This document shows, piece by piece, positions 16,820-25,376 of a DNA stretch of 64,000 nucleotides; positions within the stretch are counted from its first letter, which is position 1; each line of letters starts with the position of its first letter. The position numbers were made by a program, and so were the translations under genes. A model generated the notes under the pieces. That model ran no database searches, was not told the origin of the DNA, and was given only the letters and a program-made list of their open reading frames with translations. Location: contig NZ_MBLO01000114.1 in assembly GCF_001854805.1 (NCBI RefSeq), positions 121,448 through 185,447 on the forward strand, given 5' to 3'. Source of the DNA: Pseudofrankia coriaricola. Its GTDB lineage: Bacteria; Actinomycetota; Actinomycetes; Frankiales; Frankiaceae.

Positions 16820-17047
16820 TCAGGACGCCTTGCGCCGCCTGGCCCGGTGGTGGTCGAGGACCGTGACGGTGGACAGGTCGGGGACGGCGGGCTGATGCGG
16901 CCACCGCAGCCAGGTGCCGCAGCCGGCGCACTCCCACAGCGGGCCGTGGCCGGTCGCGAGCAGGACGCTGTGCCGGGCGCACTCCTGGCAGTACCGGACG
17001 ATCTCCTGCCGGTCCGGGAGCGCCTCCACGCCCACAGCTGACCACAC
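16820..17047 (-). CDS. Small zinc-ribbon protein
   Basis: About 75 residues (69 if the inner GTG at 17029 is used). It has two CxxC knuckles: YCQECARH and ECAGCGTWLRW, about 17 residues apart, which would bind one Zn2+. The fold recalls rubredoxin-like or hydrogenase/dehydrogenase accessory zinc ribbons. The gene lies directly upstream of the molybdoenzyme on the same strand and divergent from the amidohydrolase at 17184. No good ribosome-binding site is present at any of the GTG candidates, so the start is uncertain. Function unknown; an accessory role for the molybdoenzyme is a guess from context. Confidence 0.55.
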   Translation of the reverse strand: MWSAVGVEALPDRQEIVRYCQECARHSVLLATGHGPLWECAGCGTWLRWPHQPAVPDLSTVTVLDHHRARRRKAS

Positions 17048-17183
17048 GGCCCGGCGCGGGCGGCCACCCGGACCGATCGGGCGTGTCGGCGTTGATGCCT
17101 GCGTGGGCGTGGCATGGGCGTGGGTGTGGTCGCGGGCGTAGCCGGGCCACGTCGGATGCGGTGCCGGATGTGAGAATCGCGCT

Positions 17184-18671
17184 GTGGCCGACACGGTGCC
17201 GCGTCCGGACGGCCTGCCGGAACGCGCGGAGACGCTGGTCAGGGCGGCGTGGGTGCTCACCGTCGGCCCCGAGGGCGACATCGCCGACGGCGCCGTCCAC
17301 ATCCGCGGTGGCGAGATCGTCGCGGTCGGTGGGTACGAAGAGCTGCGGGCCGGGCTCGCCGACGTCCCGGTCGTCGGCGACGGGACGGGGCTGCTGATCC
17401 CGGGTCTCGTCAACGCGCACACCCACCTGTCCGAGGCGCTGACGACCGGGATGGGCTCGGAGCTGACGCTGTTCGAATGGGGGGAGCGGATCGTCGGGCC
17501 GCTCGGCACGGTCCTGACGGAGGAGGACGCCCGGGAGGGCACCCTGCTGCGCGCCGTGGAGCTGCTGCTGACCGGCGTCACGACCGTCAACGACATGTTC
17601 GTGCACAGCAACCGCGACGAGTTCGCGAGCCTCGGCGTCGTCGACGGGCTGGTTCGTGCCGGCCTGCGCGGCGTGGTCTCCTTCGGCGCGGAGGACGCCT
17701 ACGACCCGGGTGCGCCCTGGGCGGACGTCAAGCGGATCATGGACGAGCAGGACGACCTGGCGGCGGCCGTCGCCCTCGCCGCGGCCCACGGCGCGCCGGT
17801 CGGCTTCCGCTACGGCGTCGGCACCCTGCTCGGGCAGAGCGACGAGCTGCTGGAGGCGGGCGTCGACGCCTGCCGCGCCAGGAACTGGGCGGTGCACACC
17901 CATCTCGCCGAGGTGCGCGAGGAGCTGGTGGCGGCCAGCGCCCGCTGGGGCCGGCGGACGATCCCGCACGCGCTGCGCCTCGGCATGTTCGAGCGGCCGC
18001 TCATCGCCGGCCACGGGGTGTGGGTCACCGAGGCCGACGTCGAGATCCTCGCCGGCAACGGGGCCGCGATCGCCCACAACCCGGTCGCGAACATGATCCT
18101 CGGCTCCGGGGTGTGCCCGGTTCCCCGGCTGCGCGCCGCCGGCGTCACCGTCGGGATCGGCACCGACGGCGCCGCCTCCAACGACAGCCAGGACATGCTG
18201 CAGGCGGTCAAGATGGCGGCGCTGCTGGCCAAGGTCCACGCCGTCGACCCGGCGGTCCTCGACGCGCCGACCGTGCTGCGGATGGCGACCCTCGACGGCG
18301 CCAGGGCGCTGGGCCAGGGCGACCTGGTCGGCAGCCTGGAGCCCGGGAAGCGGGCCGACCTGGTGCTGCTGCAGGACTCGGTCTGCGTCTCGATGCTGCA
18401 CGACCCGTGCGGCCAGCTCGTCTACGGCGCCTCCCCGCGGGCCGTGCGCGACGTGTGGGTCGACGGGCGCCGCCTCGTCGTCGACCACACCTGCGCCGTG
18501 GTCGACGAGCGCGACCAGATCGAGCGCGCCCGCCCGCTCGCGCGCCGCCTCGCCCTCGCCTCCGGCCTCGCCGCCGCTGGTATCTCCCGCCTCGCCGGCC
18601 CGCCGGACTGGGCACCGCGCACCCCGGACCGACGCCGTTCGTGGGAGGACCAGGCCGAGCCGGACGAGTGA
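17184..18671 (+). CDS. Amidohydrolase (TrzN/AtzA/SAH-deaminase-like branch)
   Basis: 495 residues. A composite metal-dependent hydrolase: metal ligands in NAHTHLSE (His79 and His81), a further His in AVHTHLAEV, another in IAGHGVW, and the catalytic Asp in IGTDGAASND. This is the pattern of mononuclear-zinc deaminases and triazine hydrolases (S-adenosylhomocysteine, guanine, 8-oxoguanine and chlorotriazine family). Length and motifs are complete. The GTG at 17184 is preceded at 6 nt by a GAGAAT -10-like hexamer, suggesting a leaderless mRNA. It faces away from the molybdoenzyme/zinc-ribbon pair, so a shared purine- or heterocycle-related role is possible but unproved. Confidence 0.85.
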   Translation: MADTVPRPDGLPERAETLVRAAWVLTVGPEGDIADGAVHIRGGEIVAVGGYEELRAGLADVPVVGDGTGLLIPGLVNAHTHLSEALTTGMGSELTLFEWGERIVGPLGTVLTEEDAREGTLLRAVELLLTGVTTVNDMFVHSNRDEFASLGVVDGLVRAGLRGVVSFGAEDAYDPGAPWADVKRIMDEQDDLAAAVALAAAHGAPVGFRYGVGTLLGQSDELLEAGVDACRARNWAVHTHLAEVREELVAASARWGRRTIPHALRLGMFERPLIAGHGVWVTEADVEILAGNGAAIAHNPVANMILGSGVCPVPRLRAAGVTVGIGTDGAASNDSQDMLQAVKMAALLAKVHAVDPAVLDAPTVLRMATLDGARALGQGDLVGSLEPGKRADLVLLQDSVCVSMLHDPCGQLVYGASPRAVRDVWVDGRRLVVDHTCAVVDERDQIERARPLARRLALASGLAAAGISRLAGPPDWAPRTPDRRRSWEDQAEPDE

Positions 18672-18715
18672 GCCCGGCTCAGCCCGCCCAAAACCGCGGG
18701 CCGCGGGCCGCGTGC

Positions 18716-19804
18716 TTAGCCCCAGGTCATGAGGTTGCGGCCGAGGCCGCCGCTCGGCGGCGGGACCAGCCCGTAGCTGATCCGGCGCGGGTCGGCGCTG
18801 CTCGCACCGGTGGGCTTCGGGCGCAGCGACTCCAGGTCGGTCGGCGACGCGGGGCCCCGCGCGGCGGCTCGCCAGGCCGCGGACTGGTCGGCGTGGCGTC
18901 CCAGGAGCGGCGGGCCGTCCGGGTCGGCGGCGGCCATCGGATCGACGAGGTCGTCGGGGCCGACCGGGTCCTCGGTGTCGGTCGGCAGCCGCAGGGGGAG
19001 CGGCGCCCGCACCGGCATCGCGCGGCCGCCGCGGATCACGATCGTGCCGCGCAGCACGTCGTCCATGAGCGACTCGTCGCGTGGGGTGGAGGCCGGGCCG
19101 GTGACCGCGGCCTGGAGAAACCAGCGCGGCCCGTCGATGCCGACCAGCCGGACAGGGCCGGCCAGGCCGGAGAGGGCCGCCTGGCCGGAGGCGGCGCCGA
19201 GGGCGGGGAACGGACCAGGGACGGGGAACGCCACGTCGAGCTCACCAGGAGACTCCGCCGGCGGTGCGTCGGGCAGCACGGCCGGAGCCGTCGGCACGAG
19301 CAGCAGCTCGGGGCCGAACCGGCCGTACCCGGCGGCGACCTCGACGGGGCCGCCCACCCACACCGGACCCGTGAGAACAGGCACCGGCGAGGCGGGCATG
19401 GCGGGCGCGCGGGGTGGACGCGGGCCGCCTGCCGGGCCGGGCAGCGCGGCCGCCAGCCAGATCTCGGCGCGGATCTCGTCCCAGACCCCGCGGCTCTTCG
19501 GCGCCGCCAGCGCCGTGAGCTCCATCATCGACCGGCCGGCGAGCGCGACCACCGCGCTCACCCGCTCGCCGTCGAGGCGCAGCCGGTAGTCGACCCCGTC
19601 GAGCAGCGGCACCAGCAGCGCACCCAGATCGAGGCGGCGGACACCGTCGCTCGGTGCCAGGCCGAGGTCGTACGGGCCGCCGGGCGTGAGGTCGTCCACC
19701 TCGACCTCGACCAGCCCGCCGTCGTGCGGGCCGAGGCCGGCTCGGAAGGCGCCCGCGCCCGGTCCGGCGCGCCGGGACCACAGGGACCGTACCCATCTCA
19801 ACAC
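18716..19804 (-). CDS. DUF3710 family protein
   Basis: About 362 residues. It carries the actinobacteria-specific DUF3710 features: RLDLGALLVPLLDGVDYRLRLDGERV, ALAAPKSRGVWDEIRAEI, VRLVGIDGPRWFLQAAVTGPA, and the closing GTIVIRGGRAMPVRAPLPLRLP. The usual protein is about 230-260 residues, so this copy has extra Pro/Ala-rich stretches, notably before GPVWVGGPVEV. Function is unknown; homologues often lie near dut. The GTG at 19804 has a G-rich AGGGGG upstream and is used as start. It is divergent from the toxin-antitoxin pair and overlaps nothing. Confidence 0.75.
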   Translation of the reverse strand: MLRWVRSLWSRRAGPGAGAFRAGLGPHDGGLVEVEVDDLTPGGPYDLGLAPSDGVRRLDLGALLVPLLDGVDYRLRLDGERVSAVVALAGRSMMELTALAAPKSRGVWDEIRAEIWLAAALPGPAGGPRPPRAPAMPASPVPVLTGPVWVGGPVEVAAGYGRFGPELLLVPTAPAVLPDAPPAESPGELDVAFPVPGPFPALGAASGQAALSGLAGPVRLVGIDGPRWFLQAAVTGPASTPRDESLMDDVLRGTIVIRGGRAMPVRAPLPLRLPTDTEDPVGPDDLVDPMAAADPDGPPLLGRHADQSAAWRAAARGPASPTDLESLRPKPTGASSADPRRISYGLVPPPSGGLGRNLMTWG

Positions 19805-19934
19805 CCGACCGCCCCCTGCCCTGGCAGCCACCCGGTCACCCCGCGGAACAGGCCGGCCGGCCACCCGCCACACGCACGGAACGTGCCCGTCGCCGCGGCG
19901 TCTCCACCGACGCTACGTGCCCCCACCCGGCCGG

Positions 19935-19947
19935 ACAACCGGGTTGT
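19935..19947. promoter_or_regulatory. Inverted repeat ACAACC-g-GGTTGT upstream of the toxin-antitoxin pair
   Basis: A 6-bp inverted repeat with 1-nt spacer in the 226-bp divergent gap between DUF3710 and the antitoxin gene, 84 bp before the antitoxin start. DUF1778 antitoxins bind such palindromes through their ribbon-helix-helix; the assignment is inferred. Confidence 0.4.
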
Positions 19948-20030
19948 GCGTCATCTCCCGTTGGCCTCGGGATGGCGGAGATGTCCGGGTGGGTGTGGGT
20001 CTGGGACAAGGAACAGGCAGACTGACGGAC

Positions 20031-20312
20031 GTGGGTGGAACCGACAAGGACGAGCAGATCGCGGTGCGGCTGACGGGCGAGACGGCGGAACTGGTCCGCT
20101 CGGCCGCGGAGAGTCTTGGAGCGACGCTGGAGGACTTCGCCGTCGAGGCGATGCGGCGCTATGCCGCCGACGCGATGGCGGACCGCCGGGTGTTCGGCGC
20201 CACCGACGCGGCGTGGGAGGAACTGGCCGCGCTGCTCGGCGGGCCGGCACCGGACGAGGCGCCGCGGCTGCGTGACCTGCTCGAGGACGGCCCGGACGAG
20301 GAGAGCCGGTGA
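20031..20312 (+). CDS. DUF1778 antitoxin (TacA-like)
   Basis: A 93-residue protein: an N-terminal ribbon-helix-helix (EQIAVRLTGETAELVRSAAESLGATLEDFAVEAM) followed by a helical tail (about 55-93) expected to wrap the toxin. This is the layout of DUF1778 antitoxins of GNAT toxins (TacA, AtaR). The GTG at 20031 is used. An AAGGAA at 20008-20013 is too far upstream for it, so the exact start is open. The TGA overlaps the toxin GTG (GTGA), coupling translation. It probably represses its own promoter. Confidence 0.8.
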   Translation: MGGTDKDEQIAVRLTGETAELVRSAAESLGATLEDFAVEAMRRYAADAMADRRVFGATDAAWEELAALLGGPAPDEAPRLRDLLEDGPDEESR

Positions 20313-20851
20313 GTCCTCGCTCCGCGGGGCCGCCGATCAGGCTCACGGCGCAGCACGATGTCCGAGGCTTCCGCAGCGGGCACGACGTCCTCGACAGCTG
20401 GCTGCGCCACCATGCCCTGGAGCAGCAAGAGGAGGGCGTGACGACGTTCGTCGTGGCCGACGGCGGCCGGGCCGTCGGCTACTACTGCCTCACCCGCGGC
20501 GCGGTCGAGCACGTCCGCGCCGCCGCGCCCCGCCGGTGGGGGCGGCGCGCCGCCGGCCCGGCGGACCCGGTGCCGGCGCTCCTGATCGGCCGGCTCGCGG
20601 TCGACGAGACGGTCCAGGGCCGCGGCGTCGGCGCGCGGCTGCTGCGCGACGCGGTCATGCGGGCGGCGACCGTCTACCGGACGGCCGGGACGCCGCTGCT
20701 GCTCGCGCACGCCGTCTCGGCTCCGGCCAAGGCCTTCTACCGGCACTTCGGCTTCACCCCCATGCGGCTCGACCACTATGTCGTCGCGCTGGCGCTGCGG
20801 CATGCCACCGCGGGGCCGGGGCCGGGGCCGGGGATGCCGTTCCGTGACTGA
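20309..20851 (+). CDS. GNAT-fold toxin (TacT/AtaT-like)
   Basis: A 180-residue GNAT acetyltransferase: acetyl-CoA-binding loop in LAVDETVQGRGVGARLLRDAV (Q/RxxGxG/A motif), the preceding beta-strand VPALLIGRLAV, and the catalytic Tyr region AKAFYRHFGF. The opening RGFRSGHDVLDSWLRHHALEQQ matches TacT-type toxins, which acetylate the amino group of aminoacyl-tRNA and stop translation. It overlaps the DUF1778 antitoxin upstream, the standard order for this system. It also overlaps the MFS gene downstream by 8 nt, which is unusual for a self-contained module. Confidence 0.82.
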   Translation: MSPRSAGPPIRLTAQHDVRGFRSGHDVLDSWLRHHALEQQEEGVTTFVVADGGRAVGYYCLTRGAVEHVRAAAPRRWGRRAAGPADPVPALLIGRLAVDETVQGRGVGARLLRDAVMRAATVYRTAGTPLLLAHAVSAPAKAFYRHFGFTPMRLDHYVVALALRHATAGPGPGPGMPFRD

Positions 20852-22274
20852 GCCGGCCGCGGCGCCCGCCGCGGCCGGCAGAACCAGCCCAGCCAGCCCA
20901 GCCAGCTCCAAGGGCCCTGAAGGCTCCCGGCTGCGCCGGCTCGGCCGGCTGTTCACCGCCGACCTGCGCCCGCTGCGGGAATCGCCGTCGTTTCGCCGGT
21001 TCTGGCTTGGCGAGCTGGTCAGCGCGACCGGCACCCAGGTCGTCGTCACCACGGTGCTGCTGCAGATCTACGCCGACACCGGGTCGAACTTCGCCGTCGG
21101 TGCCGTCGGCGCCGTCACCTTCGTCTCGCTGGTGGTCTTCGGGCTCGCCGGCGGCACGATCGCGGACGCCGCCGACCGGCGGGTGCTCGCGCTGCTGACC
21201 TCCTCCGGGATGATGCTGGCCTCGTTGGCACTCACCCTGCAGGCGCTGTTCGGCGCACCGGTGTGGGTGCTCTTCATCCTGATCGGCTTGCAGGCGTCGC
21301 TGTCCGCGCTGGACTCGCCGATCCGGCGGACCTTCGCCGCCCGGCTGCTCACCCCGGACATGATGCCGGCGGTCGGCGCGCTCGAGGGCTTCTCGATGAC
21401 GCTCGCGCTCACCGGCGGCCCGCTGCTGGCCGGCCTGCTGGTCTCGACGGTCGGCTTCCGGGCCGCCTACGCCGTCGACGTCGTGTCCTACCTGGGCCTG
21501 CTGTGCGCGACCTGGCGGCTGCCGTCGATGCGGCCCGAGGGCGGCGGCACGCGGGCGGGGTTCGCCAGCGTCGTCGACGGGTTCCGGCTGCTATGGCAAC
21601 GGCCGGTGCTGCTGATGACGTTCCTCGTGGACCTGGACGCCATGATCTTCGGCATGCCGCGGGTGCTGTTCGCCTCGATGGCCGTCGCCCAGTTCCATGG
21701 CGGCCCGCGCACCACGGGCGTGCTCTACGCGGCGATGTCCGTCGGCGGCACCCTTGTCGCGGCGACCGGCGGCTGGCTGTCCCGGATACGCCGCCAGGGC
21801 CTGGTGGTCGCCGTGGCGATCGCGGTGTGGGGCGTCGCGGTCGCGCTGTTCGGGCTGGCCGGGTCGCTGCCGGTGGCGATCGGCCTGCTGGTCATCGCCG
21901 GCGCCGCCGACACGGTGTCCGCGGTGCTGCGGATCACCATTCAGCAGGTCGCCGCACCCGACTCGGTGCGTGGCCGGATGGCCGGGCTGTTCATGGTGTC
22001 GGTGGCCGCCGGGCCGAGCCTCGGCGACCTCGGCCACGGCACGTTCGCCGGCTTCACCTCGCCGGGACTGGCGGCGTTCGTCGGCGGCGCCGCGTGCCTC
22101 GTGGGCCTGGTCGTGCTGATCGTGGCCGTGCCGTCGTTCATCCGCTATGACGGTCTGGCGGCGGTCCCGGCGGTCCCGGCGGAATCGGCGGAATCGGCGG
22201 TCCCGGCGGGACCGGCAGTTCCGTCGGAACTGGTCCCGGCGGAGGGCGCTCGCCCCGACAGGCAGGCTCCTTAG
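20844..22274 (+). CDS. MFS exporter (EntS / transmembrane secretion effector type)
   Basis: A 476-residue major-facilitator protein with 12 hydrophobic segments and the MFS_3 start SPSFRRFWLGELVSATGTQVVVTTVLLQIY. Also visible are the DAADRRVLAL loop between helices 2 and 3 and the IRRTFAARLLTPDMMPAVGAL segment typical of the enterobactin-exporter branch. The C-terminal tail (from about residue 435) is a low-complexity Val-Pro-Ala-Glu repeat from 9-bp units. The GTG start at 20844 lies inside the end of the GNAT gene, so it is co-expressed with the toxin-antitoxin pair or through it. Cargo unknown. Confidence 0.85.
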   Translation: MTEPAAAPAAAGRTSPASPASSKGPEGSRLRRLGRLFTADLRPLRESPSFRRFWLGELVSATGTQVVVTTVLLQIYADTGSNFAVGAVGAVTFVSLVVFGLAGGTIADAADRRVLALLTSSGMMLASLALTLQALFGAPVWVLFILIGLQASLSALDSPIRRTFAARLLTPDMMPAVGALEGFSMTLALTGGPLLAGLLVSTVGFRAAYAVDVVSYLGLLCATWRLPSMRPEGGGTRAGFASVVDGFRLLWQRPVLLMTFLVDLDAMIFGMPRVLFASMAVAQFHGGPRTTGVLYAAMSVGGTLVAATGGWLSRIRRQGLVVAVAIAVWGVAVALFGLAGSLPVAIGLLVIAGAADTVSAVLRITIQQVAAPDSVRGRMAGLFMVSVAAGPSLGDLGHGTFAGFTSPGLAAFVGGAACLVGLVVLIVAVPSFIRYDGLAAVPAVPAESAESAVPAGPAVPSELVPAEGARPDRQAP

Positions 22275-22694
22275 CGTCTTATAAAAGATCCTCTTTACCG
22301 ATATCGGCCCATCGGGTGCCATTGCCTGGCGGCAGCTGCTCGTAATAGGTAGTGCGGGACATCTTGTACGCGTCGCGAGCGCGAGCTCGGACGTCGGCTC
22401 CAGCTCGGTGTAAACCTCGCCTGGCGGGGAGCCGCGCGAACACGGGCGTCACGGGATGTCGTTGTCCAAATAGGCCGCCTTAGTTTCCGGCCCGAGGAAC
22501 CGGGGGAGGTTCTGACTCACCACCGCTACCGCTTCGTCGTGGCGTCACGACGTCTCTGCGCCTGACGTTCGTACACGTATCGAGGCGGCGGCCGCGGGAC
22601 TCAGATCCTCTACGCGCGGGTTTGCCGCGGCACGCGGCGAGTGCGCGTGTGAATGTGGCCGGCCCGTGGCTCGGGAGAAACGAGGGTGTCGCCA
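22275..22694. other. Gene-free, AT-richer stretch
   Basis: About 420 bp with no convincing gene. It starts with a short AT-rich segment containing the imperfect dyad TCTTATAAAAGA near 22277-22288 and a perfect palindrome CCGATATCGG at 22298-22307. The rest shows no domain-like frame. Base composition is lower in GC than in neighbours, so it probably holds the promoter for the membrane protein at 22695. Confidence 0.5.
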
Positions 22695-23549
22695 ATGGCG
22701 AGTATGGCCGGCCGCGGTCGCGCGGCCCAGGACAGCCCAGGATTCGCGGCCCGCGAGGGCCGCGGCATGAAGGGCGCTGATCTCGGAATCATCGGACTGG
22801 GGATTCTCGGCCTTATTTTCAGCTTTCTGCCGTGGTTCGGTGTCCGGTACTCCGGATACAACGCGTATGGCCAGGCACAGATCTGGCGCTCCAACCTGAA
22901 CGCGTGGCAGTCCGGCGCCCTCGCCTGGGTGCCGATCGTGTTGATGCTCATCGCCGCGGCGCTCGCCGCGGCGTACCTACTGAGCCGTGGCAAGATGACG
23001 GGGCTCGGCTCGGTCCCGCTGTCGACGGCGATCGCGACGGCCAGCATCGTGGCGCTGGTGCTGATCGTCGTGCGGTGGATCAGCCTGCCGCGCGTGCACG
23101 GCAGCTACCTCGGCTACCCCGGCATCTCGTCGGGCGCGCGCTACGGCCTGATCCTCGGCCTGATCACATCGATCCTGATGACGCTGCTCGCCCTGCGTCG
23201 CGTCAAGGCGAGCGGCGAGGCCGGCCACGGCCGGGTGGCGGGTCGCGAGCGCGGACCGGCCATGGGCGGCTACACGGGCCGTGGCGCCGAGCGTGGCCGT
23301 GCCGTCGACCGTGAGCGCGAGTACTCGGGCGGCGAGTACCCGGGTGGCCGGCGCGTGGGCGGCCAGGACGCCGGCCAGCCGGTTGACCGCGGGGTCGACC
23401 GCGGGCGCCAGGAGGGTGGCTACACCGAGCGAGGCGTGGACCAGCCCTATCCGGAGCGCGGTGTCGATCGCGGTGTCGATCGCGGTGTTGATCGTGGTGT
23501 CGACCGCGACCAGGGTGACCGGTTCACCGATGACCGCTGGGAGCGCTGA
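22695..23549 (+). CDS. Four-helix membrane protein with RGVD-repeat cytoplasmic tail
   Basis: 284 residues. Four hydrophobic segments lie at about 28-48, 75-97, 112-132 and 146-165. The C-terminal about 110 residues are hydrophilic and repetitive: GYTGRGAERGRAVDRERE, then four back-to-back RGVD units encoded by 12-bp repeats at about 23457-23508, ending in DRWER. The membrane part resembles small actinobacterial envelope proteins of unknown function. Start: ATG 22695 has GAGGGTG just upstream; a GTG at 22686 with GGGAG 8 nt upstream is equally good. I do not recognise the family. Arg/Asp-rich repeats suggest charge interactions with another protein or nucleic acid. Confidence 0.7.
   Translation: MASMAGRGRAAQDSPGFAAREGRGMKGADLGIIGLGILGLIFSFLPWFGVRYSGYNAYGQAQIWRSNLNAWQSGALAWVPIVLMLIAAALAAAYLLSRGKMTGLGSVPLSTAIATASIVALVLIVVRWISLPRVHGSYLGYPGISSGARYGLILGLITSILMTLLALRRVKASGEAGHGRVAGRERGPAMGGYTGRGAERGRAVDREREYSGGEYPGGRRVGGQDAGQPVDRGVDRGRQEGGYTERGVDQPYPERGVDRGVDRGVDRGVDRDQGDRFTDDRWER
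23457..23508 (+). repeat. 12-bp tandem repeats encoding RGVD units
   Basis: About four tandem copies of a 12-nt unit close to CGCGGTGTCGAT, each encoding Arg-Gly-Val-Asp, at the 3' end of the membrane protein gene. Related RGVD units are scattered upstream near 23390. In-frame unit length allows copy-number variation without frameshift. Confidence 0.8.
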
Positions 23550-23681
23550 CCCGGCACGTCGAACGAGCCTTCGGGCGCGCGCATGGCCTGGCCACTGCGC
23601 GCGCCCGCTGGCCTTGGGCGGGGGCCAGCCGCCTGCCCGGCCGCTCGGCGGTCGGCGGGCAAGGCGGACCCCCGCCCTGCC

Positions 23682-25376
23682 TCAGCCGGCTCCGTCGACC
23701 TCGCCGCGGTTCCCGGCGCTGGTCACTCCTGCGAGTCTGGCCGTCCCGTCGCCCCCCGCGCCGGCGACCTCGGCTCGGTCGGGCCCGCCGGCGAGGCCTG
23801 GCCGCGGGCCGGCGGGCGCGGCCGGCAGGTCGAGTACCACCAGCAGGCCGCCCGACTCTGCCTCGTCGAGCCTGACCCGGCCGCCGTCGGCCACGACCAG
23901 GGCGTGGACGACGGCGAGGCCGAGACCGTGCCCGCGCCGGTCCGCGCGCATCGCGCGCTCGGCCGGGCGCTCGGCGCGGAACCGCTCGAAGGCGCCGGCG
24001 CGGGCGGCGGCGGTCATCCCCGGGCCATCGTCCGCGACCGTCAGCCGGATCGTCGGCGCGGCGCCGCTCGCCCGCGCCTGGCCGCCCGCCTCATGAGCCC
24101 GGACGGCCCCGAGAACGCCTCCGCGCCGGCCGCTGCCGCCGTTGCCACCACTGCTACCGCCGTTGCCACTGCCGCTGGTGGTGACGGTGTCCGGGCTGGC
24201 CAGCGCCGCGCGGACGACGACCCGCCCGCCCGAGGCGGTCGCCTCCAGCGCGTTGGACAGCAGGTTGTCGAGGACCTGCTCCAGATGACCAGGGGTGAGC
24301 AGCGCGCGATCGCTGGCCGTCGTCTCGTCGAGCAGCTCGACGTGCGCCGCCGCGGCGACCGCGCACCAGGTCGCGACACGCTCGCGGACCACCCGGTCGA
24401 CGCGCACCGAAACCCGGACCGACGTCCCGCCGCGGGCCTGGGTGCGCGCCATGGCGAGCAGGCCGTCGACCATCCGGGACAGCCGGTGCACCTCGGCGAT
24501 CGTCCCGCCCACCTCGCCGGCGGCGGCCGGGTCGTCGGCCAGGTCCTGGCCGAGCAGCTCCAGGCGAAGCCGCATCGCGGTCAGCGGGGTGCGGATCTGG
24601 TGGGAGACGTCGGCGAGGAAGGCGCGCTGCCCGTCGACCAGCTCCTCGATCTGCCCGGCCATGGCGTCGAAGCTCGTCGCGAGCTGGCGTACCTCGGCGG
24701 GCCCGCCGACGGCCCGGGCCCGGGCCGACAGCTCGCCGTCGCCGAGCCTCGCCGCCGCCCGTTCCAGCCGGCGCAGCGGCCGGTTCACCCAGCGGGCGAG
24801 CAGCACCGACAGCGCCAGCGCCACCAGGTGCGCCACGCCGAAGCCGACGATCAGCCGGACCCAGCGGTGCTGGATCTGGGCCCTGGTAGCGCTGTCGGAC
24901 CTGGCCACCACGAGGATCGTGAGCAGGCCGCCCGAGTTGTTCACCGGCGTCACGACGACCTGACGGTGCCCGTTCGCGCCAGATGGCGCGAGCTCGACCC
25001 GTCTCTCGCGGGCGGCGGCGATCTGGGCGGCCGTCAGCGGAATCGGCTGGCCCGAGGACGCGGTGAGGCGGCCGTCCGGGCTGTAGAGGGCGAGGTCGTC
25101 GTCCGGTCGGACGACCTCGGACTGGCTGTCGCCGGGCTCGCCGTACTCGGAGTAGGCGCCGGAGCCGGCGTCCGCGGACTGGTCGGGCAGCCGGGGCGCG
25201 TCCGTGCCCAGCCGGCGCCACTTGACCTCGGCCGCGTAGGCATCGGCGCTGGCCGCGGTTCGCAGGGCGAGCAGGGTCCGGTCGTGCTGGGCGGCGTCCA
25301 TCCCGAGCGGGATGCACACACAGATCATCAGCAACGCCGTCAGCAGCAGCTGTATGGCCAGGATCCGCTTGCTCAC
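23682..25376 (-). CDS. HAMP-containing sensor histidine kinase
   Basis: 564 residues. First membrane helix at about 4-24, an extracytoplasmic sensor domain (about 30-170), and a second helix at about 172-195. Then come HAMP (RWVNRPLRRLERAAARLGDG), HisKA with phospho-acceptor His259 (FLADVSHQIRTPLTAMRL) and a HATPase (LLSNALEATASG N-box, ADDGPGM, GHGLGLAVVHALV). A 30-residue Gly/Ser-rich insert interrupts the ATPase domain before the DDGPG box. The GTG start at 25376 overlaps the stop of the response regulator (GTGA). It is the third gene of an operon with that regulator and the BpsA-like protein. Confidence 0.9.
   Translation of the reverse strand: MSKRILAIQLLLTALLMICVCIPLGMDAAQHDRTLLALRTAASADAYAAEVKWRRLGTDAPRLPDQSADAGSGAYSEYGEPGDSQSEVVRPDDDLALYSPDGRLTASSGQPIPLTAAQIAAARERRVELAPSGANGHRQVVVTPVNNSGGLLTILVVARSDSATRAQIQHRWVRLIVGFGVAHLVALALSVLLARWVNRPLRRLERAAARLGDGELSARARAVGGPAEVRQLATSFDAMAGQIEELVDGQRAFLADVSHQIRTPLTAMRLRLELLGQDLADDPAAAGEVGGTIAEVHRLSRMVDGLLAMARTQARGGTSVRVSVRVDRVVRERVATWCAVAAAAHVELLDETTASDRALLTPGHLEQVLDNLLSNALEATASGGRVVVRAALASPDTVTTSGSGNGGSSGGNGGSGRRGGVLGAVRAHEAGGQARASGAAPTIRLTVADDGPGMTAAARAGAFERFRAERPAERAMRADRRGHGLGLAVVHALVVADGGRVRLDEAESGGLLVVLDLPAAPAGPRPGLAGGPDRAEVAGAGGDGTARLAGVTSAGNRGEVDGAG

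Noticed and set aside
16560..18488. A minus-strand open frame of about 640 codons opposite the amidohydrolase gene
   Set aside because: It is antisense to a gene with complete catalytic motifs, has Arg/Pro-rich composition and no recognisable domain; it is a by-product of high GC.
23457..23508. Short repeats considered as a CRISPR-like array
   Set aside because: The units are contiguous 12-mers encoding RGVD with no spacers, inside a coding region.
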